From: Thermoleptolyngbya sichuanensis A183
GTDB lineage: Bacteria; Cyanobacteriota; Cyanobacteriia; Elainellales; Elainellaceae
Assembly (NCBI RefSeq): GCF_013177315.1
Contig: NZ_CP053661.1
Span: 3,658,001-3,722,000 of the forward strand
Direction: 5' to 3'
DNA: 64,000 nucleotides
Shown: positions 48,698-58,479 of the stretch, in pieces
Layout of the letters: each line of letters starts with the position of its first letter
Position numbering within the stretch: position 1 is the stretch's first letter
Notes under the pieces: generated by a model
Seen by the model: the letters and a program-made list of their open reading frames with translations, nothing else
Database searches by the model: none
What the model was told of the DNA's origin: nothing
Program-made: the position numbers and the translations under genes

Positions 48698-48707
48698 GGG
48701 AGAGCGG

Positions 48708-48939
48708 CAAAATTGCAAATCCTGTGAATAGAGGTCTAAAATCCCCTAAGTTATATGAATTGTTATCAGCTTGTCTCATATCTAGTCTGCTCAAAGTAGT
48801 TTGCTCGAAGTAATCTGCTCAAAGTAGTTTGCTCGAAGTAATCTGCTCAAGTAGTCTGCTCAAGACCAATTCGCGCCACAGCACTGTGGCAATAAGCGAG
48901 ATCACTATCTAGCCAGAGAGTCCAGATCTAAGCAGTCCT
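48708..48939. repeat. 28-bp tandem repeat before yihY
   Basis: About 2.5 units of AGTAGTTTGCTCGAAGTAATCTGCTCAA lie at 48791-48865, between the IS and the YihY gene. No other feature seen. Confidence 0.7.
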
Positions 48940-49872
48940 ATGCGATTCATTGAATACGTTCGATCAACCATCCTACCGTCGAGGTTAGTTCAATTGTTTA
49001 TTCAATCGGGTCTGCGCTGGAGTCAGGACAATTGTCCAGGGATGGCGGCGGCTTTGTCCTATCACGCGCTGTTTGCTATGTTTCCCCTGCTGCTGGTGAT
49101 GCTGAGTATCATTAGTTCCTTAATCGGGCCAGATACAGAGGCGTTTCGGGCGATCGCCACAGGGTTGGCGCGGGCTCTGCCGCCCGAAGCGCACGAGCTG
49201 GTTAAGGGAACCATCGTCACAATGAATGAGAACAGCGTCGGCGCGGGACTGGTGGGCTTTGGGATCTTGCTTTTTGCGTCGAGCAGCGTGTTTGGGGTGT
49301 TGCGCTATTCGGTAAACTACATCTGGCGATCGGCCGATCCAGGCTCCAGCGGGCAGGGTCTAGTGGATTCAGTGCTATTTTTTATTAAAAATCGACTATT
49401 TGCATTTTTAATGGTGCTGGGAACGGCACTGCTGCTGCTGGTTTTGCTAGTGTCCAACATTGTGATTCGGATTTTTTTGAATCTGGTCAATATGCTCCAG
49501 GGAAACTTTGAAGTCACTCAGTTTGACGATATCTCGCTGGATCGAGGTTTGCAAACAGGAGTGTCGTTTTTAATATTGGCAATCGCCATTTGTATTTTAT
49601 TCAAAATCCTACCCAGCGTAGGCATCCAATGGCGAGATGTCTGGCTGGGAGCGCTGCTAACTGCCGTTGCACTCTTTGCATTACAGCAGCTTGTAGGCAA
49701 TAGCGTCATCTCAATTGGCGGGCGGTTTCTCTCCTACGGCGTGATCGGTAGCGTGATGATCCTGATGCTGTGGATTTTCTTGACCGTTCAGATTTTCTTC
49801 TTTGGCTGCGAGTTTACCTATGTCTATGCCCATTTATTCGGCAGTCGCCGCAGCCGCTCTTTAGAAATTTAG
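48940..49872 (+). CDS. YihY/BrkB-family inner-membrane protein
   Basis: 310 aa with six predicted TM helices. The family block DNCPGMAAALSYHALFAMFPLLLV (about 27-50) is present, plus the FGVLRYSVNYIWRS amphipathic region and a C-terminal GVIGSVMILMLWIFL helix pair. The family was once called 'ribonuclease BN' in error; its transport function is unproven. Monocistronic or followed by the P-type ATPase 139 bp downstream. Confidence 0.92.
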   Translation: MRFIEYVRSTILPSRLVQLFIQSGLRWSQDNCPGMAAALSYHALFAMFPLLLVMLSIISSLIGPDTEAFRAIATGLARALPPEAHELVKGTIVTMNENSVGAGLVGFGILLFASSSVFGVLRYSVNYIWRSADPGSSGQGLVDSVLFFIKNRLFAFLMVLGTALLLLVLLVSNIVIRIFLNLVNMLQGNFEVTQFDDISLDRGLQTGVSFLILAIAICILFKILPSVGIQWRDVWLGALLTAVALFALQQLVGNSVISIGGRFLSYGVIGSVMILMLWIFLTVQIFFFGCEFTYVYAHLFGSRRSRSLEI

Positions 49873-50011
49873 AACGTTATGTTCAAAACGCCCTCAGCAT
49901 CACCCTTGGGGTTAATATTTTCAAATTAATGATATCTACCTACCTCGATATCTACCTACCTCAACGCACCTCCAAACCCAAAATCTAAAATCCAAAATCT
50001 CAGCTAAGCCT

Positions 50012-52513
50012 ATGTCTTCGACACCTTCTGCCCTCCAGGGTCTCAGCCAATCCGAGGTTCTTGCCCGTTGCGCTGCTGGGCAGGGAAACGATATTCCAGT
50101 GCAAACTAGCCGCACCTATTGGGATATCTTGCGTGATAACTTGTTCACTTTTATTAACAGCGTGTATCTGTTCCTGAGCCTGGTGCTAATTGCCCTGGGG
50201 CGGGCTAGCGATGTGGTGGTGATTGCCTTTGTGGTGTTGCTTAACGTTGTTATCAACATTGTTCAAGAAATTCGCGCCAAGCAAAAGCTAGACAAGATTG
50301 CGCTGCTGACGCGCCCTTCGGCAACGGTGATTCGAGACGGGCGATCGCAGGAGATTGACCTAGCAGAGATTGTGGTGGGCGATATTCTGGCAATTGGGCC
50401 GGGCGACCAGGTGGTGGTGGATGGCGTGATGGTGGGCGACGGCGACATTAAAGGCGACATTAAAGTAGACGAATCCCTGCTGACGGGCGAATCGGATCAC
50501 ATCCTCAAGCGGCCCGGCGACCCAGTGTATTCTGGCAGCTTTTGCGTCAGCGGGTCTTCTTACTACGAAGCCGAAAAGGTGGGAGCCGCCAGCCTGTCGA
50601 GCAAGATGACCGCAGAGGCACGTCGATTTCGGAAAGTCCTCACCCCGCTGCAACGCCGAATTAATCTGATTATTCGCCTGTTGCTGGGTGTGGCGATCGT
50701 GCTGGGATTGGTAACGTTCCTGCGAATGCTGCTGGGCGTTACTTCCATTACAGCGGGCGTACAAAACTTGGCGGTGCTGGTGGGGCTGGTGCCGATTGGC
50801 TTATACTTCATGATTACCCTGGCCTACGCGCTGGGCGCAGTCCGCATTGCGGAACAGAGTGCGCTCGTACAGCAGTCCAACGCCGTAGAGTCTCTGAGTA
50901 ACGTAGATGTCATGTGTTTGGACAAGACAGGGACTCTAACGGCGAATCGAATTAACCTGCGATCGCTCGAACCCATTGACACCGATCGCGCTGCATTAGA
51001 AGAACGCCTGGGAGAATATGCCGCGAGCGCCACTGCGAGTAATAAAACGAATGATGCGATCGCCGCGTTTCTGCCCCGATCGCCGCGTTCTGTCAAACAA
51101 GAAATCCCGTTTTCTTCGGTCTATAAATGGAGTGCGATCGCCTTCGCAGATCAGCCTGGTGTATACGTTCTAGGTGCGCCAGAGGTGCTGGCACTGGCGA
51201 TGTCTCTGTCGGAAGATCTGCTCACGCGCATTCAAGAAGGCGCAGACCAGGGATTGCGGGTGCTGCTCTTTGCCCACAGTTCCACGCTTCCCGACTGGTC
51301 AGATGCGTCAGATACTCCCGTCTTGCCGCCAGACCTCAAACCGATGGCGCTGCTATTCTTCGGGGATGAACTGCGATCAGATGCCGAGAAAACCCTGGCA
51401 GAGTTTCGTCAGGCAGGCATCCAGGTCAAGGTCATTTCAGGGGATAACCCGGTCACGGTGGCAGCCCTAGCCAAACAGGCAGGCTTGAGCGAGGACATCA
51501 TCGCCGTATCTGGTCAGGATCTGGCAGAAATGGACGATGCAGCATTCACTCAAACCGCCGAAGAAAGCACGATTTTTGGGCGCATTACCCCAGAGCAAAA
51601 GGCGCGTCTGGTGCAGAGCCTCCAGTCTCGCGGGCACTATGTCGCCATGATGGGTGATGGGGTGAATGATGTGCTGTCGCTTAAGCAATCCAACGTCGGC
51701 GTTGCAATGGAAAGCGGCAGCCAGGCCACCCGCAGCGTCGCCGATATTGTGCTGCTCAACGACACCTTCAGCGCTTTGCCCAAAATCTTCACGGAAGGGC
51801 GGCGCATCCGCAACGGAGTGGTGGACATCAGCAAGCTGTTTATGGTTCGGATCTTTTCGTTTATCTTGGCGATCGTGGCCATCGGCATGATTACGCTGTC
51901 GTTTCCCTTCAGCATCAAGGCCAGCACAATTGTCACGTTCCTGACAGTGGGCCTGCCGCCCTTTTTTGTAACGCTCTGGGCCCGCCCCACCCGACCCAAA
52001 GTGTCGCTGTGGGAATCCTTCCGTCATTTTGTCGTGCCTGCCGCGCTCACCCTCTCTTTGGCGAGTATTTTGGTCTATCTCTACTTTTTGGCAGAAAACG
52101 TCGGCCCATTGATGGACTGGTTGAGCGGCGCAATTTCGCTAGAAGAGTTGGCACAGCAAATCAATCGCGCACAAATCAGCCAAGCTCAGCAAATTGCAGA
52201 ATCCGCAATGGTGACAATGCAGGTCCTGGGCGGGCTGCTGTTGCTGCCTTTCCTAAAGCCGCCAACGCCGAGTTGGGCGGGCGGAGAGCCGCTGAGTCGA
52301 GACTGGCGCTATACGATTCTGGCAGGGTTAGTGCTGTTAATTTACATTGCGATTATTACAATCCCGCCGCTGCAACGCTTTTTTGAATTAGCTCCTCTGG
52401 AACCACAGGAGTATATCGGCATTGGGCTGGCTGCTATTGTGTGGGCGCTGCTGCTGCGCTTTATCTGGCGACGCAAGCTGATGGAGCGCTTTTTGGGGCT
52501 GATTCCGTTTTGA
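50012..52513 (+). CDS. Cation-transporting P-type ATPase (CtpE-like)
   Basis: 833 aa. Actuator loop with TGES (SLLTGESD), phosphorylation motif DKTGTLT, nucleotide-binding FGRITPEQK and hinge MMGDGVNDVLSLK. TM4 contains VGLVPIGL, a PxG/L site unlike the CPx of heavy-metal pumps, and the order of domains resembles the bacterial CtpE/YoaB group, for which calcium transport has been proposed. Ten TM helices are expected: two before the actuator, two before the P domain and six at the C-terminus. Confidence 0.9.
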   Translation: MSSTPSALQGLSQSEVLARCAAGQGNDIPVQTSRTYWDILRDNLFTFINSVYLFLSLVLIALGRASDVVVIAFVVLLNVVINIVQEIRAKQKLDKIALLTRPSATVIRDGRSQEIDLAEIVVGDILAIGPGDQVVVDGVMVGDGDIKGDIKVDESLLTGESDHILKRPGDPVYSGSFCVSGSSYYEAEKVGAASLSSKMTAEARRFRKVLTPLQRRINLIIRLLLGVAIVLGLVTFLRMLLGVTSITAGVQNLAVLVGLVPIGLYFMITLAYALGAVRIAEQSALVQQSNAVESLSNVDVMCLDKTGTLTANRINLRSLEPIDTDRAALEERLGEYAASATASNKTNDAIAAFLPRSPRSVKQEIPFSSVYKWSAIAFADQPGVYVLGAPEVLALAMSLSEDLLTRIQEGADQGLRVLLFAHSSTLPDWSDASDTPVLPPDLKPMALLFFGDELRSDAEKTLAEFRQAGIQVKVISGDNPVTVAALAKQAGLSEDIIAVSGQDLAEMDDAAFTQTAEESTIFGRITPEQKARLVQSLQSRGHYVAMMGDGVNDVLSLKQSNVGVAMESGSQATRSVADIVLLNDTFSALPKIFTEGRRIRNGVVDISKLFMVRIFSFILAIVAIGMITLSFPFSIKASTIVTFLTVGLPPFFVTLWARPTRPKVSLWESFRHFVVPAALTLSLASILVYLYFLAENVGPLMDWLSGAISLEELAQQINRAQISQAQQIAESAMVTMQVLGGLLLLPFLKPPTPSWAGGEPLSRDWRYTILAGLVLLIYIAIITIPPLQRFFELAPLEPQEYIGIGLAAIVWALLLRFIWRRKLMERFLGLIPF

Positions 52514-52646
52514 TAGGCTGTTCTAATGGGCTGCTCTAATAGGCGGTTCTAATAGGCTGCTCTCATAAATTATTGGGGTGGACAGACTGGCGGTCAGGTC
52601 AATCCGACGCTTTTTGAGTAAAGACTTTTTATAGGCAAAAAGGAAA
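52514..52646. repeat. AATAGGCTGTTCT short tandem repeats
   Basis: Four imperfect 13-14-bp units (TAGGCTGTTCTAAT, GGGCTGCTCTAAT and variants) at 52512-52566, directly after the P-type ATPase stop. Confidence 0.65.
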
Positions 52647-54095
52647 ATGCCGTTTTCATCCTCTGCAAATCTTTCGGTCGATCCAGCAGCGCTGCTGTTC
52701 TCCACTGAAAGTCGCTCTGTGGCAGAACGTCGGGCGGAGGGCAAAGCTCTGCGTCAAGTCCTCAAGCGTTCGGATCACGGCAGTTATAGCCCCGCCGACC
52801 TACGTGAAGACCCGATCGCAATTCTGGAAGCCCAGGCGAAAACTCGCTTATCTGACCTGGTGCCGATTCGCTACGGGCGAATGCTGGCTTCTCCCTTTGC
52901 GTTTTTGCGAGGAGCGGCGGCAATCATGATTCGAGATATTGCCCCAGCGCCAACAACGGGCTTGATGGTTCAAGCCTGCGGGGATATGCACCTGTCTAAC
53001 TTTGGCGTATTTGCCTCGGCAGAACGCAACTTGATCTTTGGCATTAACGATTTTGATGAAACGTATCCGGGGGCTTGGGAATGGGATTTGAAGCGGCTGG
53101 TAGCCAGCTTTGTGGTGGCGGGAAGGACGCTGGGAGCCAGTTCAACGCTGTGTGAAGAAGCAGTGCGGGCAGTCGTGCAGTCCTATCGGCAAAATTTGCA
53201 GATTTATGCCGAAATGGGGCATCTGGAACTGTGGTACGAAACGATTTCTGAAGATGAGCTACTTCAGAAGTTGCCTGATGAGCTACGCCAAAAAACCGAT
53301 CGCCTGTTGACTATGGCGCGTGAAAGAACTAACTTGCAGACACTAGATAAGATAACAGACTTGATTGATGACCAGCGCCATATTGTGGAGTCGCCGCCTT
53401 TGATCGTGCGCTTGGAAACGACCAGCAGCGGGCGATCGCCCGTAGACGCGATCGCGCTCCTCATGCAGGACTATCTGACCTCCCTGAGTGGCGATCGCCG
53501 TTTCTTGCTGTCTCGATATCGAATTGTGGACGGGGCCCGCAAGGTGGTGGGAGTTGGCAGCGTTGGGACTCGATGTTCAGTCATTTATCTGGAAGGCACA
53601 GGCGACAATGATCCCCTGTTTCTGCAAATCAAAGAGGCCCAGCCCTCGGTTCTAGCACCCTACGTAGACCCAGTGAATCAAGACCCGCTCTGTCGGCATC
53701 GCCTGCCAGATCATCATCAGGGACACCGCGTTGTGATTGGGCAGCGATTGATCCAGGGTGCCCCAGACATTTTTCTGGGATGGGGAACGCTGGATGGCGT
53801 TCATTACTATCTCCGCCAACTGCGCGACATGAAAGGTTCCCTCAAAATCGAACCCGGTAAGTTTGCCCCCTCGGCCCTGCCCAACTACGGCGTGCTGTGC
53901 GGCTGGGCGCTGGCCCTGGCCCATGCCAAATCTGGCGACGTGGCGATGCTGGCGGGCTACGTGGGCAAGAGCGCCGCCCTGGATGACGCGCTGGTTCCTT
54001 TTGCCAACGCCTATGCAGACCAGACGGAACGAGACTATGATCTGCTAGTGGCGGCAGCGCGACAGGGGCGTATCCCCGTTGCTGAGGGTGTTTAG
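52647..54095 (+). CDS. DUF2252 family protein
   Basis: 482 aa. Family block around residues 68-150: IPFRYG-like PIRYGRMLASPFAFLRGAAA, CGDMHLSNFG and FGINDFDETYPGAWEWDLKRL. DUF2252 has a protein-kinase-like (aminoglycoside phosphotransferase-like) fold: GDMHLSNFG corresponds to the catalytic loop HGDxHxxN, and the DFDE to the metal-binding Asp. Substrate not known. Full length. Confidence 0.9.
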   Translation: MPFSSSANLSVDPAALLFSTESRSVAERRAEGKALRQVLKRSDHGSYSPADLREDPIAILEAQAKTRLSDLVPIRYGRMLASPFAFLRGAAAIMIRDIAPAPTTGLMVQACGDMHLSNFGVFASAERNLIFGINDFDETYPGAWEWDLKRLVASFVVAGRTLGASSTLCEEAVRAVVQSYRQNLQIYAEMGHLELWYETISEDELLQKLPDELRQKTDRLLTMARERTNLQTLDKITDLIDDQRHIVESPPLIVRLETTSSGRSPVDAIALLMQDYLTSLSGDRRFLLSRYRIVDGARKVVGVGSVGTRCSVIYLEGTGDNDPLFLQIKEAQPSVLAPYVDPVNQDPLCRHRLPDHHQGHRVVIGQRLIQGAPDIFLGWGTLDGVHYYLRQLRDMKGSLKIEPGKFAPSALPNYGVLCGWALALAHAKSGDVAMLAGYVGKSAALDDALVPFANAYADQTERDYDLLVAAARQGRIPVAEGV

Positions 54096-54172
54096 GCAGT
54101 AATATGCGATACCGCACTTATCATTTACAACATCTATAACCTGTTTTCACCAACTATTTTTCACCAACTGTT

Positions 54173-54964
54173 ATGACTTCTGAAACTTATTCTCCACCCG
54201 TCAATGTACTGCTTCAGCTTGGGGAAAAACGCCTGCGATTACATCACAAATGGATAGACTACCCCCAAGAGTATGGGTTCACGAAGGCGGATATTCCTGA
54301 ATTGACTCGAATGGCAATCGACCAAGAGTTAAATTGGGCTGAGTCGGATAAACCAGAGAGTTGGGCACCTGTTCATGCATGGCGGGCGCTGGGACAACTC
54401 AAAGCCGAAGATGCTATTGAGCCGCTGCTCTCGGTTTTCAGCGATATGGAGGGGAATGACTGGTTTAATGAAGAAATGCCCGAAGTCTTTTCGCTGATTG
54501 GTCCAGCAGCACTCTCTCCAACTCGTGATTTTTTAGAAAATCCAAAGAATCCTCTCTACTGCCGGTGGACAGCGGCTAGCATCTTGGTCAAACTGGGTCA
54601 AACCCACCCGGAACTGAGGGCAGCGTGTGTGGCGGCTCTGGAAGCGCCGCTTGAGCGGTATTCCAGCAACAACCCAGAAATGAACGGGGTTTTGGTCAAT
54701 AGCCTGTTGGATTTAGAAGCCAAGGAGTCTGCGCCCATCATCGAGCAGGCCTATGCCGCAAAATGGGTGGACTTTGCGATTTGTGGAGACTGGCTAGATG
54801 TGCAACGCCACTTAGGCTTGCTCTCGCCAACGGAAGTGTATGAGCGTCGGCATCAGGTTGATGCCGACCGGCTAAGGGTGAAAACGTCGAAGCTGCCTGC
54901 GTCTCCTTCTAAGGGGTTTGGTGCTGAAACTGCACAGAAGAAGCCGAAAAAGAAGAGCAAGTAA
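54173..54964 (+). CDS. HEAT-like repeat protein (DUF1186-type)
   Basis: 263 aa, all helical. Pairs of helices repeat from residue 35 (DIPELTRMAIDQELNW, AWRALGQLKAEDAIEPLLSVF, VFSLIGPAALSPTRDFL, TAASILVKLGQ, VLVNSLLDLEAKESAPIIEQAY) as in HEAT/PBS-lyase scaffolds. The last 30 residues are Lys-rich. No catalytic motif. A protein-binding adaptor is likely; partner unknown. Confidence 0.7.
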   Translation: MTSETYSPPVNVLLQLGEKRLRLHHKWIDYPQEYGFTKADIPELTRMAIDQELNWAESDKPESWAPVHAWRALGQLKAEDAIEPLLSVFSDMEGNDWFNEEMPEVFSLIGPAALSPTRDFLENPKNPLYCRWTAASILVKLGQTHPELRAACVAALEAPLERYSSNNPEMNGVLVNSLLDLEAKESAPIIEQAYAAKWVDFAICGDWLDVQRHLGLLSPTEVYERRHQVDADRLRVKTSKLPASPSKGFGAETAQKKPKKKSK

Positions 54965-55092
54965 GCTAACTGTTGATTCTTACCCTGTGGCGATCGCCCA
55001 TTCCCTGTCCTGTTGGGTCAATATCACAGCGTTCGTAGAAACAGCGCGATCGCCCCTGGGCTATAACCATGACCGATGCGCGGGCGTAATGT

Positions 55093-55455
55093 ATGACGCT
55101 GAAAGCTTTCGGAATAGTGACAGGTGTGGCGATCGCCCTGGCTGTGTTTGGCTTTATTCCTGGGATGGGCTTGCCAGGGGCAATAGTATTCGCTGCTTTT
55201 GCGCTGGTAGCAGAACTGGTGTACGGCAAAGGCATCATCAACCGCATCAGCGATGATGCCATCTGGCCTATTGCGATTTTCATGACCTGGCTCTGGCCCA
55301 TCAGCATCCCCGTTGGCTGGCTGGTGGGCTGGGGCTTGCTGGGGCGTTTTCCCCGAACCACCAAAATGCTGGCAATGCTTGCGGTGATGGTGCTGTGGGG
55401 TATGGGGCTGACGCTCTATTTTGTTTCGGTCGCGCCCAAACAGGAAACGCTGTGA
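55093..55455 (+). CDS. Small three-TM hypothetical protein
   Basis: 120 aa. Hydrophobic helices at about 5-21/25-43, 58-84 and 90-113. A GFIPGMGLPGAI loop and a VGWLVGWGLLG glycine-rich segment are notable. No family recognised. Followed 42 bp later by a family A MITE. Confidence 0.6.
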   Translation: MTLKAFGIVTGVAIALAVFGFIPGMGLPGAIVFAAFALVAELVYGKGIINRISDDAIWPIAIFMTWLWPISIPVGWLVGWGLLGRFPRTTKMLAMLAVMVLWGMGLTLYFVSVAPKQETL

Positions 55456-55496
55456 ATTCCCTAAATATTCGCAAATATTCGCTACACTTTGCTTTC

Positions 55497-55603
55497 AGGA
55501 CTGACGCACGTGCGGTCGGTTTTCTGGATTTTGGACGATTTCTCGCGGCTGCAGCCCACGAGAAATTATCCACCACGGAAAATCGTCCAACTGCATCCGT
55601 CCT
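55497..55603 (+). repeat. MITE-like element, family A, third copy
   Basis: Ends AGGACTGACGCA and TGCATCCGTCCT are imperfect inverses. The interior CCCACGAGAAATT and GTCCAACTGC match the 4592 copy. Lies between the small membrane protein and cobM. Confidence 0.65.
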
Positions 55604-55634
55604 AGTTTTCTAATCACGTTTGGGGCGATCGCCA

Positions 55635-56498
55635 ATGACGGGTCTTCAGGTCACTGATTTCGGGGCAAATCTTGCAGTTGGAACAGCGGAACCGCTGGAG
55701 CCAGCCGTGTATATCGTGGGCGCGGGGCCCGGCGATCCAGAACTGCTGACGCTGAAGGCCTATCGTCTGCTAGCCCAAGCGGACGTGATTTTGGTGGCCG
55801 ATTCGCTGGTGCCGCAGCAGGTGTTGGGCTGCGTCCGCCCCGATGCGGAGATTGTGCGGACGGCCAACAAAACGCTGGAGGATATTCTGCCGCTGATGGT
55901 GGCGCGAGTGCGATCGCACCAATCGGTCGTGCGGCTGCATTCCGGCGACCCCAGCCTCTACAGCGCCATCCACGAACAAATGCACCTGCTGGCAGCCGCG
56001 GACATTCCCTTTGAAGTGATTCCGGGCATTAGCGCGTTTCAGGCGGCGGCGGCGCGGCTAAAGGTAGAGCTGACGCTGCCCGGCCTGGTGCAAACCATTA
56101 TCCTGACGCGGATCAGCGGGCGCACCCAGGTTCCCGATGCCGAAAATCTGGCTTCTCTGGCAGCGCACAAAGCCAGCCTGTGCCTCTACCTCAGTGCTCG
56201 CCATGTAGAAGCCGCCCAGGCCCAACTGATGGAACACTATGCCGCCGATACGCCCGTGGCGATTTGCTTTCGGCTGGGCTGGCCCGATGAGCAGATCTGG
56301 CTTACGCCGCTCAGCCAGATGGCGGCAACCACGCAGGAAAAAGACCTGATCCGCACGACGCTATACGTGATTAGTCCGGCCCTGGCGGCAAGGGGTTCTG
56401 AGGAAAGCTCCGAAACATCCGTGCGATCGCGCTTGTATAACCCAGAGCATGATCACCTATTTCGGCGATCGCCCTCCAGGAAAGCGATCCAGCCATAG
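55635..56498 (+). CDS. cobM: Precorrin-4 C11-methyltransferase
   Basis: 287 aa from the ATG at 55635. SAM-dependent uroporphyrin/precorrin methyltransferase fold: VYIVGAGPGDPELLTLKAYR near residue 28, RLHSGDPSLYSAI (the GDP SAM loop), VIPGISAFQAAAA and ILTRISGRTQVP. Methylates C-11 of precorrin-4 (or cobalt-precorrin-4) in the cobalamin pathway. No neighbouring cob/cbi genes and no cobalamin riboswitch visible upstream. The N-terminal 22 residues are variable. Confidence 0.92.
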   Translation: MTGLQVTDFGANLAVGTAEPLEPAVYIVGAGPGDPELLTLKAYRLLAQADVILVADSLVPQQVLGCVRPDAEIVRTANKTLEDILPLMVARVRSHQSVVRLHSGDPSLYSAIHEQMHLLAAADIPFEVIPGISAFQAAAARLKVELTLPGLVQTIILTRISGRTQVPDAENLASLAAHKASLCLYLSARHVEAAQAQLMEHYAADTPVAICFRLGWPDEQIWLTPLSQMAATTQEKDLIRTTLYVISPALAARGSEESSETSVRSRLYNPEHDHLFRRSPSRKAIQP

Positions 56499-56660
56499 TT
56501 CAGCTATCGTAAAGGGTTCGTAGAGCGTCGCGGGAAAAGGAGCAAGCTCAGGAACTCTCAGAACAATTCTCAGAATATTTACTTAAGCACTTTGAACTTT
56601 TCCGTAATTTCACAGAAAACCCAATACACTATTTTCAAAGACCAGTAGTGATCCTGAAGG

Positions 56661-56692
56661 GCAGGCGGTGCGCTCCGTCTGCTCTTTTCTTT
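56661..56692 (+). terminator. Rho-independent terminator
   Basis: GCAGGCGG pairs with CCGTCTGC (one G-U) around a short loop and is followed by TCTTTTCTTTTCT. It lies 160 bp past cobM. The remainder of the 56.5-56.86 kb gap holds an AATCCAAAATC heptamer tract (56745-56790) and no gene. Confidence 0.6.
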
Positions 56693-56862
56693 TCTGTCAG
56701 AATTTAGCCTTCTCGGATGTAGCAAATGCTTCACAGGCGAGCTTATGATTTTTGATTTTGGATTTTGGATTTGCGATTTTGGATTGCCGGTCAGCGTCCG
56801 CTGGGCCTCCGCAATTTCGTCCATAGCGATACTTTGAAAGGATGGACACTAGGCCGGGTCGC

Positions 56863-58185
56863 CTAGAACAGCACCAAGTCGATGCTGGGTGAAAAGGTCA
56901 ACCCCGGCTGAAGCTGCATCACCAGCGTTCCGTTAAACGTCAGCGCTCCAGTGGCGCTGCTATAGGCAAACTGGCTCGTTAGCATCGCCCCGGTGCCAAA
57001 TTTGGAAATTTGGATTGTATCGCCTTCGGCACGAGAGAAATCTTGAATCGTCGCCACGCCGTTAAAGCTGAAAAACAAGAAGGTGTCTGCGCCCGCGCCA
57101 CCCGCCAGCGTGTCGTTGCCGCTGTTGCCGGATAGCACGTCATTTCCCTCGCCGCCGCTGAGGCTGTCGTTGCCCAGCCCGCCGGTCAGCGAGTCGTTGC
57201 CCGCGTTGCCCAGCAGCGTGTCGTCGCCGTCGCCGCCGCTGAGGGTATCATCGCCCTCTTGTCCCTCCAAGCGGTCGTTGCCATTGCCGCCAAAGATCTC
57301 GTCGTTGCCGCCGCCGCCAAACAGCGTATCCTTGCCGTCGCCGCCAAAGATCAGGTCGGCATCCTCGCCGCCAAAAATCAGGTCGTTGCCGTCGCCGCCG
57401 CTGAGTTCCTGGTCATTGCCAAAGTTGACTTCCGTTGCGCCGTCGGCCAGGCCGCCATAAATCGTGTCGTTGCCCGCGCCCCCCAGCAAGATATCCTTGC
57501 CGTCGCCGCCGATCAGCAAATCTCGCCCCGCCATACCGTCTATGATGTCGTTGCCCAGGCCGCCGTTGAGGGTGTCGTTCCCTGCGCCGCCGTTGAGGGT
57601 GTCGTTGCCTGCGCCCCCCAGCAAGTTATCTTTGCCCTCTTCACCAAACAGCGAGTCATTGCCGCCACGACCGCGCAGAGTGTCATTCCCCTCCTGTCCT
57701 CGCAGGGTGTCGCTGCCGCTTTTGCCATCTATCGTGTCGTCGCCCTTGCCTGCAAAGATTGCGTCGTCGCCAGCAGACCCCCCGTAGCGATCGCCCTGTT
57801 GGCCCAACCGCACCGGCACCACTCCCGCATCCAGCAGAATAATCGTCACTTCCTGCGATGCGGCCCCTTCTGCCAGACGGATGCTGAAGAGCTGGTTGCC
57901 CGCAGCAGGTTCCCGAAACACGTAGGTCGATTTGGCAAAGCCCAGGCCGTCGCCCTCCGACAATGTGAACACTACCGAGTCGGTGCCGTCGGGTACGCCG
58001 TCGTTAAACACTTCAAAGAATACGGGGCCGGCTTCAAACTCGAAGGGAATGCCGGCAGATGCTGTGCCCACCTCTGCTGGATCGAGCCAGGTGGGTAAGA
58101 AGTCGCTCTGATCCCACGACCGCTCATCGCCCCAGAAAGAAGACTGGTTGCGCTGCCGTCCTCCGCCCTTGGCTTTTTTCTTCAT
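56863..58185 (-). CDS. RTX calcium-binding repeat protein
   Basis: 440 aa. A basic N-terminus ([11 protein letters not shown]) without a Sec signal leads to a Calx-beta-like segment (about 45-120). About 18 nonapeptide GGxGxDxLx repeats (145-365) follow, each binding Ca2+ in a parallel beta-roll. The C-terminus ([21 protein letters not shown]) is the peptidase M10/serralysin-like tail used for type I secretion. No catalytic domain, so it is likely a secreted surface or matrix protein. AGAGGT lies upstream of the ATG. Confidence 0.92.
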   Translation of the reverse strand: MKKKAKGGGRQRNQSSFWGDERSWDQSDFLPTWLDPAEVGTASAGIPFEFEAGPVFFEVFNDGVPDGTDSVVFTLSEGDGLGFAKSTYVFREPAAGNQLFSIRLAEGAASQEVTIILLDAGVVPVRLGQQGDRYGGSAGDDAIFAGKGDDTIDGKSGSDTLRGQEGNDTLRGRGGNDSLFGEEGKDNLLGGAGNDTLNGGAGNDTLNGGLGNDIIDGMAGRDLLIGGDGKDILLGGAGNDTIYGGLADGATEVNFGNDQELSGGDGNDLIFGGEDADLIFGGDGKDTLFGGGGNDEIFGGNGNDRLEGQEGDDTLSGGDGDDTLLGNAGNDSLTGGLGNDSLSGGEGNDVLSGNSGNDTLAGGAGADTFLFFSFNGVATIQDFSRAEGDTIQISKFGTGAMLTSQFAYSSATGALTFNGTLVMQLQPGLTFSPSIDLVLF

Positions 58186-58479
58186 ATATCGAACCTCTTG
58201 TATGGGCTACCGGAGACGCAGGATTTTGGGAGTAGGTTCCTGCATCCACCGGGTGTGAAATGAAACGTTAGAATCGGGCGATCGCCCGCATCAGGCAGCA
58301 CCCCACGTTCTGGGTTAAACATTCTGGGCGAACACTACCTTCTTCAATTCAAACGGGCACTTTTGCGGAATCTTTGAAGCCCTAAAATTTGAAGCTCTAA
58401 AAAAAGGGCAGAGCTAAACACGCGCTGCCCCTCTGGGTCGTATTCCTGCTCAATACTCGACTGAATCAGTTCAGGTCAA

